DNA from: Pestalotiopsis fici W106-1 | Taxonomy: Eukaryota > Ascomycota > Sordariomycetes > Amphisphaeriales > Sporocadaceae | Assembly: GCF_000516985.1 (NCBI RefSeq) | Contig: NW_006917096.1 | Location: 2,837,606-2,901,605, forward strand | Reading direction: 5' to 3' | Length of the DNA: 64,000 bases | In this document: piece after piece, positions 33,652-46,038 of the stretch | Numbering within the stretch: position 1 is the stretch's first letter | How the letters are laid out: every line of letters begins with the position of its first letter | The notes under the pieces: model-generated | The model's input: the letters and a program-made list of their open reading frames with translations, nothing else | Told to the model about the DNA's origin: nothing | Databases searched by the model: none | Position numbers and translations under genes: made by a program

Positions 33652-36410
33652 ATGAACGGCATAGCGGCGAGGGGCCCGAATGGGTACGATGCGAGGCCAC
33701 AGCCGCCCAGGCCATTGGGCGCTCTCAATGGCCCCGTCGTGATCGATGGCTATAGACAGCATGATTCCGTGAGTAATCCCCAGAAGTTTAATCCGGTATG
33801 GCCAAGATTTCTTCTATTGTTGTCATGCATATGCGTGCTGCAGACCGGCATGCTAACAATGGTGACAGAGAAATGCAGAGAGAATGCAGAGTTCGGCACA
33901 TGTGGATTTGCGGGACCCGGTGCAGATGCATCTGCTCACCGAGACGGCCTTGTACGACAGCAGGGAGTACGAGATCCTGTCCCAGGAGGAGGTAGACGAC
34001 CTGAAGAAGGAAGTCCGGTTTCTCAGCGAGATGATCGAGCAGACCCGGTCCAAGTTGATTGTTCAGGCCAAGTTCCGGGACGCTGCCGTATCCATGGCAC
34101 GACTGTATACGCCAGCATCCAAGCGTAAGAGCTTGTTAGGTAACCGGACCAGTGTGAGCAGTTCTGCTTCCGAGGTCGAGGCCGAACGTGATGCGATCTT
34201 GAAGCGTTGTGATTCTCTCACCTCGGAGCTTCACAACCTGGAGACACGCATCATTGAGCCACAAAGGCGGCTGCTCGAGCACACGGCAGGTATCCTGCAG
34301 CTCACACACAAGAACCCGGGCAAGAACAGAGGCGCGGGAACGCCACGGATGAGAGCCCCGTTGGTGAATGGGATCCCGGCTAGCCCTGAGAGCATGTATA
34401 CCACGTCCAATGGTAGAAACAGCATGGATGCCGACGACATACCTTCCTTTGACGAGGACTCCTGGACCAGGTCCTTCGACGATGTGCTGGACTTTCCTGG
34501 AATGAACCCAAAGAAAAACACCATCGAGATACCCCTGAAATCACCAGTACGGGTCCAGCATAAACAGCTTACCGAGGAGAGCGAGAGGCTTCGAGAGGAG
34601 AATTTGTCGCTGCAGCAGGAGGCTGAGGAATTACGGAAACAGACCGCATCCCTCAGCGCAGAGTTGGAGACGGTGAAACGGGAAGGTACTGATCAGTGGC
34701 GACTGATTTCGGATACCGAGCAGAAGTTGGAGATGTTCAACGAACAAATGCGGGAGATGATTCTGAAGGCGGACCCAGTAAAGAATGCCGACTACAGCAG
34801 TCCCCCATCTGGCCAGATGGAACCTGGGAATCTGCTTGGTAGCCATTTGGAATATCTGCAAAAGGCCCTCGCCGCCATGAATGACAGCTCGGGCAACAAC
34901 CGAGAGGCTTTGGAAACACTCTTTGACCTCAATGGTCAGGTGCAACATCTTCTCACGTCCAACGACGTGGAATATTCGAGCCCACCCAGTGCCGAGGCTG
35001 GATTCGAGGAGCAGGTCAGCTACATGTATGGTGCATTCTCTGCCCTTGACACCACTCTCAGAGTGGCCAATGAACGGTCGCTTGCTGGCGCCGCCGACCG
35101 GCAAAGGGGTGAACAGAATGACGCCGTCCTCATGGGTGTTTGGGAGATTATTCAATCTGGCTTTGCTGATATCGAGCAACAAAGGCAAGACAGAAAGCAG
35201 ACTCGCATGGACAAGGGCCTCGAGCCCGAAGACGACGACATGTCGGATACGGAGGCTTTCGATCTTAACGAGGAGTACTCTCTGGCTGCTTTCTCTACCA
35301 AGGTGCAGTGGCTGTATGCCCAGGCTACAAACCTCAAGGAGCAAAAGACCGTCCTGAAGCGACAAATCAAGCAGCAACGTGAACTCAACAACAAGTCGGA
35401 TAGCGAGAAGGACGAAGTCTTGCGACTCAAGGATGGCGAGCTTGAGCAGACTCGTGCTGCGCTTGCCCGCGTGGAGAAAGAGGCCAGCGACGTCCGCCAA
35501 AAGCTCTCTGACGCTGTGAACAAGTACGAAACTGCTCAGAACCACATTGCACAGTCAAGCACGGAGCAATCCTCGGCCATAAGCGAGGCTCAGAGTCAAC
35601 TCAAGGAGCGCAATGCCCAGCTTTCCAACTTGCAGGCCAACACCCAGGAGTTGCAAATGCGCCTATCTGCCGCCGAAGCCAATATTACTACCATCACGAA
35701 CCAGCTCAGACTGGCCAACGATGCTAAGTATGCTGTTGACCTGCAACTCGAGGAGAAGGAGAAGGAGATGAAGGCTCAGCAGGAAGAGCTCGACGAGATG
35801 ACTGGCATGGTTGCTGAATATAAGATTGAAGCTACGCTTGCTAAGGCCGAGCTAGATGGTGCATATGGCAGCCGTCGTGAGCGGGCTGCAGATGCCGCAG
35901 CTCTCTACAACAATGCCGAGTCAGCCAAGTTGCAGCTTAGAGTCGAACGTCTCCAGCCTCGCATTGATGAACTAGAAAGTGAACTCAAGGGAACCGTCAA
36001 GGACTTGAAGGACATTACGAAACAGGCGATCGATGCCGAGACCAAGATAGCAGATCTCGAAACTGAACTGGACCGGGTCAACCAGCGGGCTCGCAAGGAC
36101 AAGGAGCAACTCCAAGAGTCGCTCGACCAGGAGAGGCTCAAGGCTACCGCCATGCCACTGTCGCCCAGCGGACGGCCCAACGCCAGCATCTTGACGGATT
36201 CGTACAGAGACGCGCTCAGAGCAGAGAGAAAGAAGTACGAGCAGCAGCTCAGGGTATGTTATGAAACTTTCACTACTCTTATTCATTCTCGGGCACTAAC
36301 ACAATTTCTAGGAGGAACAAATGAACAGGAGAAAGATCGAGGAGGAACTCAGACAACTCAGAAAAGCCATGGGCCCGGGCAAGAGCCCGCTCAGCCCAGG
36401 CCTGAGGTGA
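33652..36410 (+). CDS. Uds1-domain coiled-coil protein (up-regulated during septation)
   Basis: Three exons, 33652-33768, 33869-36253 and 36312-36410, encode 866 residues. After a short Pro-rich N terminus, residues about 40-160 match the Uds1 domain (ALYDSREYEILSQEEVDDL, then FRDAAVSMARLY). The remainder is mostly long coiled coil, with Glu/Gln/Leu heptads from about 270-330 and 500-860, separated by Ser/Pro-rich linkers. The fission-yeast founder is induced during septation, and a role in septation or cell-polarity scaffolding is the usual inference for filamentous relatives. No catalytic motif is present. The last exon completes the coiled coil (EEQMNRRKIEEELRQL) and ends GKSPLSPGLR. Splice phases are all zero. 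Confidence 0.85.
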
Positions 36411-39400
36411 TCCCGGAGCGAGACCAGCGAAAAGTTTTGACTGTTATTACATTCCGGCATAATATTTACGCTTACATGATCGCTTCTTGTATCAATATTT
36501 TTGGCGTCCTTTTTTGCATGGGAAGGTTTTTTTGGATTGAGAAGACCTTCACGATTCTTGTATAAGCGGCTTTTTGGAAACAAAATCAAACTTGGGGAAA
36601 CTCACTCTTCTTGATCGAAGAGAAGTCAGTTGGATTCCGCCATGAGCATTGATGGTGCATATATGAACTATAGATGGGGAATGGAGAACGAGCTTACTGC
36701 TAGCGACACTCCCGAGGGGGAATAAGATAGTATTTTAATTCGACTGATTGTCGGCAAATCCATGGCTCGTTGGACCGTGAGAATTGATGTTTGATATTCT
36801 GGCTGCACATGTACCAGTGGAGATGATGTCGTCCTCTCCTGGTCTCGTGTATATATATGTACAGACCAATGTATCAACCTCCAAGACGCGGTGGACGAAC
36901 CGCTTCTTGGCAAATTGACGTGTTATAATCACCTACTAAGATGAGATCGACCTAGTCACAAATTGACGCGAGAGGGAAAGAAGACACACTGTAACATGAT
37001 GTCATCGGTGGTTCTTTTTTGTTGTTGCAAAAGCTGACGACATCTTTTTTACTTGGTTCTATTGCCATTGTATACCTTTCTCGACCAGTGCTGCAACGAT
37101 AGTCTATTTGGCAACGATGGTGATTGCCAAGTCTATTTCTTCTCCATCACATTCGTCTATCTCTTGCTCATGTTATTGTGATGGCGGAATTCGTAAAAGG
37201 CATTCCGTTTTCTAGAGGAAATTCCTTGGCAACTAAAGAGAAGGAGATGATGCCAGCTCAACGGTACCCGAAGAACAGGATTGCCAGCAATAGCAGACGC
37301 TTACAACGAACTATATTGTGGGCAGGGTCGGCGACAAGCGGCAGATCTGGGGGTTTGATTGGCGTGTAGCAAGTCCTGTGACGAAGACGATCTTGCACTA
37401 CTTTTTGCATAACCAGAAGGTCCGTGGTCTCGCTCGCTACTAAAGTTCGATCTATCAGAATTCCTTCCGGAACGTCTAATATCCCACTCGTGAGTCTGGT
37501 CTGGCCAGCCACCGAAGTTGCCAGCATACATTGCTGTCAAGGAGGAGATTTTAACCCAAATGGATCTTTGATGTAAAGATGAAGCAGGAAATGAGGAGTA
37601 GGTTTTTTTTTTTTTTTTTTTTTTATCGTGGCTCACGAGTTTCTACCATACCGTGAAACAAGAGGGCTTATTCACGGCTGGCGCTTGCATAGAAGAACAT
37701 TGAGTTGACAAGTGGAATTTAGAGCGTCCGGATATATTAATCAGTTATTTAAAACTATTCAGGCTCGAAACACATTTAGATAAGAAGTTACAAGAAGTCA
37801 AGTCCCATACAACCTTTAACTCATAGTCATCTTACAAACCATTTGCCATGGCACAACTATCGAACATTATTATAATCATTTGCAATATTCAGCATGTGTC
37901 ACATACACACGATCAGCCTGTATATTTAGGACCGCCTATGGAAAACGAGCAAGCGAAGTAAAGCCCTTCTAAAGGGAGGAGGGGGAATTCTTCCTTTAAT
38001 TTAAAAGTAATATAATTCACTTAGGATATAGTTCATTTCGCAATACCTGCGACTTGTGCAAATACCTGTTGCACACGATAGGTTGCACGTATATTCAAGT
38101 ACAATATACAGCCTTTGGAGTAACACAGTCAATATTACATAAGGTATACATGCGTTTAATACTTGCGACTCATCTCCTCAATGGTTCAGGAAGAAAAGCC
38201 TCAGGTGCCCCATTACTGACGCTTCCATGATACAATGCATCCATGATTTGAATGGGTGCCAGGCATCATGTGGGCTGACTATAACCAAGCACGTACCACT
38301 GATTGCAACAAAAAGCAAGCCACGCCGTGAATGGGTGTCGGGTATTCTACCTAGACACCTTTGGAGGTGCTTGGCAACGGTTTCTTATTCCCAGCCTTGA
38401 TACGCCCTCACAATGTCTTGTTCTCGTCGTCGTGATACGTAGACGTGGCCGCTAAATCATTGCAACCGAAATCTGCATCAAACCCAGCCATCCCACTTGG
38501 CGAACCATGCAGGGTATAAAGTCAAAAATTTGTCGCCCTTTTGTTTGAATCTAGCGCCAGAGGAGTGCCAGCATGACGGTATTGGTCGGCGTCCCTGTCT
38601 GCAAGGGGGAACTTGCATTCACACAAGGTAGGAACCAAAGTCAAAATCATGACATGTTGAAGCATCTTTAAGCTTACAAGAGGTAAATGGCACGTACACA
38701 CAGTATATCAGTGTTCACGCCCCCTGAAGCCCAATGGCCCGCGGGCTCTTCAGTGGGTCTGGGGATTGGGGCCGAGATCTTTTTAGGGACACTGGATCTG
38801 GACCGCTGTCTGTTGAAATCAAGCGCCTAAAATCTTCCATGGGGGCCTGGTGCGCGTCGCAACGCGTGGCTTGACATTTAGTTGTTTCGTGTATTATTAC
38901 TGACGGAACAGAAATATTTCGTCTATAAACTCTATATATTCAAGTCAATGCATTGACATTATTCTAATTCATTCAATTTCGTCAGAACATGAGTTGGCTT
39001 TGAAAATACTCAGGTACATGCCAAGATAGGTAAGCAATATGATTTGACCTGCGGCTTTAAGTCGACCGGGATCATCTTTCTCTCAATTTTAAAAATTTCA
39101 GCCGTTATGTTAGGTATTTCCAACAAGCACCGTTCAAGCCATTTGGCACCAGGGCACCAAGCTTCCCAAGCTCCTTTCTCCCCCACCCGTCCCAGTTTGA
39201 GACACGATATCTTTAGCACATTCGTGGCTTGGCAACCCCAGCCTTCACTCAAGTGCTCGCTCGATAGTATGAAGAAATATCTTGCTATTCACTAGATTTC
39301 ATTCATGTTGACTTAGACCATTAGGAAGTGGCTTTCTGCTCTCTAGACGAGAAAGTCCACTGCTCCGTGAAGAGAAAGAGGGCCGCAAACCCACGGCCTA

Positions 39401-40374
39401 GGGAAATTGCAGTCGGGCGACTCTTCTCGAATCCTGCCAGCCTGCATAGCAGCTCATATATGTGGCGAAGCTCGTAATGATGTGACACTGCTTTTTGGGT
39501 GCTGTCGAAGAGGTGCCAAGGAGGCACCGAAAGGACAAAAACCCCCTTCTTTTGGGCCATGGACACTGGACCAGCGGCGGCCACTACTAGGCTGCCACAT
39601 TATGTTGCTCTGAGTGGTTCGTCTCAACTGCTAACTCCGGAGGTAGCTCAAGTAAATGTACCTAGTGTAGAATCGGGCCCGTCGCCCGGCTGGCCGAGTC
39701 GCTGTTGGGAGAGTCTGGATTCTGTTTAGTACCGTTTGGTGGGTGGTACGTAGCTGAAGTTACTGACCCTGACCCTGGACAAATGCCTTCTTGGCAGAAC
39801 CTATCACGACTCGTCCCAACCAGACCTGGGATGTCCCCCCATCAGAGGTGTACCTAAAGGTAATCCCCTCCCCCAGTCGTCTGTCAGAACCCAGAAACCC
39901 AGATGGAAAACCCTAGCACCCTCGCATAAATTCCTTTCTCTCGACGCCATGTTCGTCTCATTCTTAGCATCTTCCCGTTAGCATTCGCGCCGACGATTGT
40001 GTCTCCCTCCTCATCGTCGTGGTTGTTGTCGTCGCCGTGATCCTGTGCGGCCGAGTCAGCCAGTAATCACTCATCTGCATTGCCGCGCTACCTTACCTAC
40101 TACTGCCTGCCGTCTCTGTCGGCTACTGTAGGTACGCGGTACATGCTAAACCCAACTACTTTTACGTTAGTAGCTGGCCGCGATAAGGGGTTAATTGCTA
40201 CGGCTTCTTATCTCTTCTTTCTTTCCACTCCTTTGCCGAACTTTACATCTTCAAGGCGCGCCTAAGGGTCAGGAGGAACTTGACGGGACCCGCAGATTCC
40301 TCGTCAGAAGACGTGAGGACGTTGTCGGTCGCAATTATTCCCCCCCGGTATTCTACTAGGCACTGCGTTTAAAG
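36411..40374. other. 4-kb gene-free region
   Basis: No supportable gene in almost 4 kb. A 22-base poly-T lies at 37603-37624. Sequence from about 37680 to 38170 and 38880 to 39000 is A/T-rich with many TTAA/TATA words, possibly decayed mobile DNA. I recognise no transposase, terminal repeats or RNA gene. The final about 450 bp are C/T-rich promoter or leader of the GT90 gene. Confidence 0.5.
37603..37624. repeat. poly-T run of 22
   Basis: Uninterrupted T homopolymer. It could be a retroposon-type poly-A tail on the minus strand, but no coding remnant or target-site duplication is visible beside it. Length may be affected by sequencing error. Confidence 0.9.
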
Positions 40375-42375
40375 ATGGCGATATTATTACGGCAGGAGCG
40401 GGTGAAATACCTCGCGCTTGCTGGTCTTCTCGGCATCTTGGTCTTTTACCTGAGCCTCTATCACAACCTCGACGGCGGTTCTCCTCTCGTGGCCCAGAAC
40501 CCTGATCTCTCAAAAGGCGGACTCGGGGGCATCAGTAATGATGGTGCTACAGTTGCTCAACCACCAGAGCAATCTCAAGCGCCGCCGCCGCCAAAGCCAT
40601 GGCACAGGCCAGATGGTCACCCCATCTCCAAGCTGATTGACGAGGCGCAAATGCAATTCAATGAGCGGCTCGGAAAGCGCTCCACTACCCTGGAGCAGGC
40701 CGCTTATAGGTATCGCGAGCGTCGCGGTCGCCACCCGCCGCCAGGTTTCGACAAGTGGTTTGAGGCTGCCGTGAAGAGTGATGCCGTGATTGTCGAGGAT
40801 TTTTTCGACCGTATCCACGACGACATCAACCCCTTCTGGGCTCAAGATCCCTTGGAAATGAGACGGCAGGCCCACCTGCAACCTCAGGTCATCCGGGTTC
40901 GCAATGGAAACACCACTTTTGTGACAGATAACCCGCATCGTCCCGAGTATATTCAGCTTTGGCACGCGCTGCTAGCAGAGATGCAGGAGTTTCTTCCAGA
41001 TCTGGACATGGTCGTCAACGTTATGGACGAGACCCGAGTTTTGGTGCCATGGGAAGACATGGCCGAGCATATTGCCAAGGAGCAGAAGTCGCGAGACTTG
41101 TTTTCTCCCGACCTGGCATTGTCCGAGTACACCGACTACAGGCAACTCGACGAGGCCACGGGAGAGAAGCCCTATGATGTGAATTGGATCAAGGGCAAGC
41201 AGAACAAGTACTGGGACTTTTTGGTCGAGGCGTGCCCACCAGACAGCCCAGCCCGCAAGTTTGCAAGCCTGGCTTCCTTTGACTCGCCTATTGAAAATGT
41301 ATACCCGACAGAGCCTCTTCCATACACGTACCAGGGCTTTGTGCAGAACTGGACCATGGCGCAAGATCCATGCCAACAGCCTCACCTTCGCGGCATGCAC
41401 GGAACCTTTGTCGAGAGCCTGAGTATGTCGACGTCGACAAAACTCTTTCCCATGTTTGGCGGTTCCAAGCTCCCTCAGAACAATGAGCTGCTGGTCCCCG
41501 GAGCCATGTATCTCACCAAGCGCGTCTTCTACCACGGTGGTGATGATCACGGAGGCCCCTGGGAGACAAAGAGAAATGGGCTCATTTGGCGTGGCGTGGC
41601 TAGTGGTGGCCGCAATCACGCCGACACTTGGTGGCACTTCCAACGCCACCGGTGGGTGCAAATGATGAATGGTACAACGGTTGGTTTGGTCGAGAATGGC
41701 GATGCCGCCGCTGGACCGACCTTCACCCTGGATGGCGCCAACAAGTACAACGTCAAGGCGCGTTACAATGGCGGTATCGGCCCCTGGCTAAACACCTTCA
41801 GTGACGCCGGGTTTGTCGACCTCGAGTGCTTCCCTCAGGCCCAAGACGCTGAAGGCAAAAGACTGCCAAGTTGTCCGCACACGGATCCGTATTTCCCAAT
41901 TCAGGAGTCTGTCGATATGAAGATCATGTACGATTACAAGTTTTTGCCAGATGTCGACGGCAACTCGTTCTCTGGACGTTGGCGCGGTTTCCTCAGTAAG
42001 CAAACCCTACAAAGCTCTCATACATATTGAAATATTATCTGACTCGTGAAACTTATAGTGAGCACAAGCATGCCGCTCAAATCCACCATCTACACCGAGT
42101 GGCACGACGATCGTCTAGCCCCCTGGGTACACTTTGCGCCCTTTGACAACTCCTACATGGACATCTACGCCGTCATGGAGTACTTCCTCGATGGCCACGA
42201 TGATGCCGCCCGCCGCATCGCCGAGGAGGGCAAGGAGTGGGCCGACAGGGTCCTCCGACGAGAGGACATGAGGCTGTACGTGTGGAGGCTGCTCCTCGAG
42301 TACGCCCGAGTCGTTGACCCGAAGCGGGACCGCCTCGGCTATGTGGCAGACCTGACGACGGCCAAGAGCCTGTGA
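40375..42375 (+). CDS. glycosyltransferase family 90 protein (CAP10/Xylt1-like)
   Basis: Two exons, 40375-41995 and 42059-42375, encode 645 residues. A short basic cytosolic tail precedes one hydrophobic helix at about residues 13-30 (YLALAGLLGILVFYLSLY), giving a type II topology for the Golgi. A Pro-rich stem follows, and the catalytic domain occupies residues about 190-630. GT90 features include NGLIWRGVASGG, the DAGFVDLECFPQ segment, YKFLPDVDGNSFSGRW, and, after the intron, STSMPLKSTIYTEWHDDRLAPWVHFAPFDNSYMDIY. Characterised GT90 enzymes transfer xylose or glucose to capsule polysaccharides, glycolipids or proteins (for example cryptococcal Cap10 and Cxt1). Donor and acceptor for this protein are unknown. 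The splice junction at 41995/42059 restores GFLMSTSM. Confidence 0.9.
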
Positions 42376-42992
42376 TTTTCTGTCTGGACTTACAAAACAT
42401 AATTAATGACTCTAAAAGTTTTGTGTATATATTGTATCTAACCCACAAGGGACCATCAAGCGATGTTGGAGGCTAGGCGTCGACACAAGGTCTTCCAAAG
42501 TGACCATATATTTAATAATGAGAAACGAGATACTGGTCTAATGTAAGAGAGAAATTTCAGAAAGCGAGTAGAAATCATCACAGCATTGCAACTAGTCTAT
42601 CCCAGAATATGCAGGAACGCGCATTATGTATAATGGCTGCTTGAGGCACCATGTTGAATGCATAAATTCCGCCGATTTGCATCACGCGGCCTCGTCTGTG
42701 ACTCAAAACGAACTTGCATTATAATATTGATTGGAGGTGGGTATATTCGATATATATGACAAGTATAACTCTAGTATGATCACACAATCATTCGAAATGA
42801 CATGAGATGGTGTCAGCTCATCTTAGATGCTCTGGTTTCGGCCAACTGATGACGGACGGAGGCTCTACTCAACTCCGTGGTCGCCGGGCGGCGGACTCGG
42901 CGCCATATTTCATGGGTATCTTGCTAACCTCTCCCTAACGAACAACGTCTTCTTCGGCATATCTGTTGCTCAAGTGCACCCGAGGCTTTGCA
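42376..42992. other. intergenic between convergent genes, no gene seen
   Basis: Shared 3' region of the GT90 and Zn2Cys6 genes, A/T-rich. No feature recognised. Confidence 0.6.
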
Positions 42993-44750
42993 TCATATCC
43001 TTGAAACGCCACTTTTGCCAAGAGAATCCTGATATATTGATACATCAGGACTGTGAGCCGTTTCCGTCGCCGAAGACCCCGACGTGGTTGACGACGAGGG
43101 TGTGGCGGAGGCTGGAGAAGGGGTATCAATAGGTTGGCCAGCCATGTCCAGAATTTGTCCAACCACTGCATTGTCCGACGGCGCAGTTCTCTTGTCGTCG
43201 AGGGTCATCTTGTCGAGGAGCAAGGGCGGACCCATTGCTTCCCACTCCCCGTCTGCCACCTTCATCTCTTGGCCCAAATTGTTGATTAATCTCAAGCTCT
43301 TGACTCGTGGATCTCTTGTGGGGAATGAGTAGAGGTCCCGATCGGGCGCTGTCCAAGTGTCGTTTTGCAAGATGGCTTTGGCAACTTCCACCCTGTCTGT
43401 CAAAGTCGTCACCTTGAGAGGTACCCGCAGAAGAGGTTCCCATACCTCTCCAACCTCTTCGCATATTTCTCTGATTTGTCTGTCTCCAATATCCTTCATC
43501 CACCAGGGTCCCAAATTTTGCTTGGTAAAGGCACAATAGTGCGCAATGATGATTAGAGCACGTGGTCGATGTTGCTGCGCCAAGGGAATAAAAGTCCTGG
43601 GCAGAAACGTGAAGAAGGTAATGACTCTCAGGTCCATGAGTGGACTAAAGCCTGTTTCAAGCTCTTGATAAAGTGATCCAAGGTAGCGTAGTACCTCGTA
43701 GTAGATCTGTTTGTGTTCATAGTCGTCGTCTCCCGGCTGGATGGCTTCGACCATGTAGAGAAGATTATTGGGTATCCATCTTTGAGACTTGTTGAGATTT
43801 ATGGGCGGCCGAAAGAACAAGGCTGCCAGGCCTGATTCGGCAATGGTGGATGGCGAAATGAGGTCGACAATGAGTCCGATGCCCCTCCAGACGACCAGCC
43901 AATCTATGATGTAGAGCGGTTTCGTTTCTGGCTCACGGAACATTTCACTGGCCAGCGCACAGATGAGCAGTGAACCAGCGAGCAAAGCAGGATAATCTTG
44001 CGGTCTTGCCAGCTCGATCGAGGTACGATAACCCTCAAAGGCCCTCGCACGATATTTGGCTGCCTTCTCCGGAGGCACAGGTTGCTTCAATATCCGGAAG
44101 TGGAGTGCAGAAAGACCCATTAGAGTCTGCATGAGGAACGGTGACTCAAAGGCCAGCTGTGGAATGGTGACTCTGAGCACAGTATCAGTGGCACCCTGGC
44201 GGCCACCCTCAATATTGAAGGAGTGACACGTCTCAGCGGTATAAAACCATAGCATCTTCATATCCACAGCATCCGAGGTGCCGGCGGGGATGAACATGGG
44301 CTCGGTGACCACGGTGAGAGGGCTGTTGCTACTGCTGGTCATCTGCTGAGGGCTGTGCTCTCTGGGCGATCTTGAAGATGCAGCGGACGAGGGTGATTTG
44401 CCTGATCGGACCAAAGCCGTCGAGGTCGCCGCCGGAGTGGGATAGACGCATGTCTCCTTGCGCAGAGTGCATGAACGACAACGTGGCCGGCCTTCATCGC
44501 ACTTGACTTTCCGCTGTTTGCATTGTTTACAGCCCGCTCTCGACTTTTTGTGCGGACGTTTACTATGATACGGGCGATTTATGTCCTCAGTCGAAGGTTG
44601 CGCGGCTGGAGAAGGACCGTCGGCTCCGGGGGACGGATTGTTGAGGGCAAAGTCGAGTTCGACATTGCCAAGGTCTGAAACATTATTGAAGTCCAATTCA
44701 AAGTCGAAGTCGAAGCCAACATCGGCCCCGTCATTTAAATTTGATGCCAT
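42993..44750 (-). CDS. Zn2Cys6 transcription factor
   Basis: A single uninterrupted frame of 585 residues. The binuclear zinc cluster is at residues 74-101 with the spacing Cys-X2-Cys-X6-Cys-X6-Cys-X2-Cys-X6-Cys, flanked by basic residues (RPHKKSRAG). The N terminus is acidic and Phe/Asp-rich (about 11-35), as in activation domains. The C-terminal region from about residue 150 resembles the fungal regulatory domain found in sterol-uptake-control-type (Upc2-like) factors: it starts MLWFYTAETCHSF and contains FLMQTLMGLSALH. The ATG at 44750 is the first in frame with a good context. The direct target is unknown; the nearest genes, GT90 (convergent) and ORC5 (divergent), give no pathway hint. 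No Upc2-type sterol binding has been shown from this sequence. Confidence 0.88.
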   Translation of the reverse strand: MASNLNDGADVGFDFDFELDFNNVSDLGNVELDFALNNPSPGADGPSPAAQPSTEDINRPYHSKRPHKKSRAGCKQCKQRKVKCDEGRPRCRSCTLRKETCVYPTPAATSTALVRSGKSPSSAASSRSPREHSPQQMTSSSNSPLTVVTEPMFIPAGTSDAVDMKMLWFYTAETCHSFNIEGGRQGATDTVLRVTIPQLAFESPFLMQTLMGLSALHFRILKQPVPPEKAAKYRARAFEGYRTSIELARPQDYPALLAGSLLICALASEMFREPETKPLYIIDWLVVWRGIGLIVDLISPSTIAESGLAALFFRPPINLNKSQRWIPNNLLYMVEAIQPGDDDYEHKQIYYEVLRYLGSLYQELETGFSPLMDLRVITFFTFLPRTFIPLAQQHRPRALIIIAHYCAFTKQNLGPWWMKDIGDRQIREICEEVGEVWEPLLRVPLKVTTLTDRVEVAKAILQNDTWTAPDRDLYSFPTRDPRVKSLRLINNLGQEMKVADGEWEAMGPPLLLDKMTLDDKRTAPSDNAVVGQILDMAGQPIDTPSPASATPSSSTTSGSSATETAHSPDVSIYQDSLGKSGVSRI

Positions 44751-46038
44751 GATGGTGTTTATCAAGTGAGGTCTAAAAGAATGAGTTGGGATGACTCAGC
44801 TCTTTGGTCTTCTCGGACTCGGACTCGGTTCTGTAGACATCAAGAAGGATGAAAGTGCAGCGAGTGTATACGCCCGAGCCAAGAACTAGTCAGACGTTCC
44901 AATGGCGATGCGAAGGAGCCGCCCACTTGTGTTGATATCCTTAGGAAAAAAAAGGTGACCTTGGCAGCGACTGTATCCGACGGGACTATCAAAAGGGCAA
45001 CATTGACTGTTCACTTTTGGGAGCAGGTGTATTTTGTTGAGCCAATGTTGAATTACTCGCAATGACAAGTCCCTGGATCTACGTCAAGACTCGAGTGATT
45101 AAGCGATGGAAGGAATAGAAACCAGCTGGTTTCGGACTGGGTTACCGCCAAACGGGGCGCAGCGGCCAAGCAACCCAAGGCAGCTCTTTTTCTAGTGTGC
45201 CATAGGTTGGTTCACAGGTAAGCAGGACGCTGGGACGGAATGAATGTGCTTACACTTTGGCCCGATTGGCCCACGTAGGACTTTCCCGACATCCATGGGT
45301 GATTCGATGGCCCTATGCATCCTATCAATCGCTAAAGATTTCTAGTTCTGCAGCATCGGTCCCNNNNNNNNNNNNNNNNNNNNNNNNNNNNNNNNNNNNN
45401 NNNNNNNNNNNNNNNNNNNNNNNNNNNNNNNNNNNNNNNNNNNNNNNNNNNNNNNNNNNNNNNCCAATTACAGAGCCGTCATTGGGCAAGGTCTTTGTCC
45501 AAAACGGTACATGCATAAAATTTGTCCAGTCCTATATTGGCGGTATTGATAATATTATAGGACAGTTCCACACATCTATAATGTCCTGTAGAATTCCTAC
45601 CAGGCAGAGGCATTACGCAACCCCCCAACCAGAGATATCTCAAGGCAACAACTTCATAGGCTCTTTCGAGGTTTGGGGGGTCTGTCAATTCCATTCTAGG
45701 TATTTAGTAGTGGTGCAGCGCCCTGGTAGCGCCGTTCCTTCGGGTCCGGGGGTCCCCCAAATGTGCCCCACCCTCTCGCCTAATTCGGATGTCGAATTTG
45801 GTCTGTCCAGGAACTAGACGCGCTTTCTGTCAAAGTACGTGCTAAATGTATGGTAACAGCACCAACGCGCAACCACCAAAAAAAAAGAGTAGAGCTCAGC
45901 TCACATGCTTGTTGAAGTTTGACCCGTGCCAATTTGGTCAATACCAGCCCACTGTAAACAGTCATGCAATAAACGACCACCAAGCCTTGATATCGTGTCT
46001 ATTAGCAGTTCGTCCTGGGGTTGACCTCAAAGACAGCC
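44751..46038. other. intergenic region containing an assembly gap
   Basis: Divergent promoter region of the Zn2Cys6 factor and ORC5, interrupted by 100 unknown bases (45364-45463). The sequence after the gap (45464-45830) has short frames in several directions and no family that I recognise; a repeat at the gap is likely. Confidence 0.5.
45364..45463. other. assembly gap (100 N)
   Basis: Exactly 100 undetermined bases, the conventional filler for a gap of unknown length. The flanking contigs are joined by scaffolding only, so the distance and order here are provisional. Confidence 1.

Noticed and set aside
16302..36410. A secondary-metabolite cluster formed by the transporters and nearby genes
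   Set aside because: No backbone synthase, oxidoreductase or pathway regulator lies near them; neighbours are housekeeping genes.
37603..37624. Poly-T as the tail of a LINE-type retroposon
   Set aside because: No coding remnant or target-site duplication next to it.
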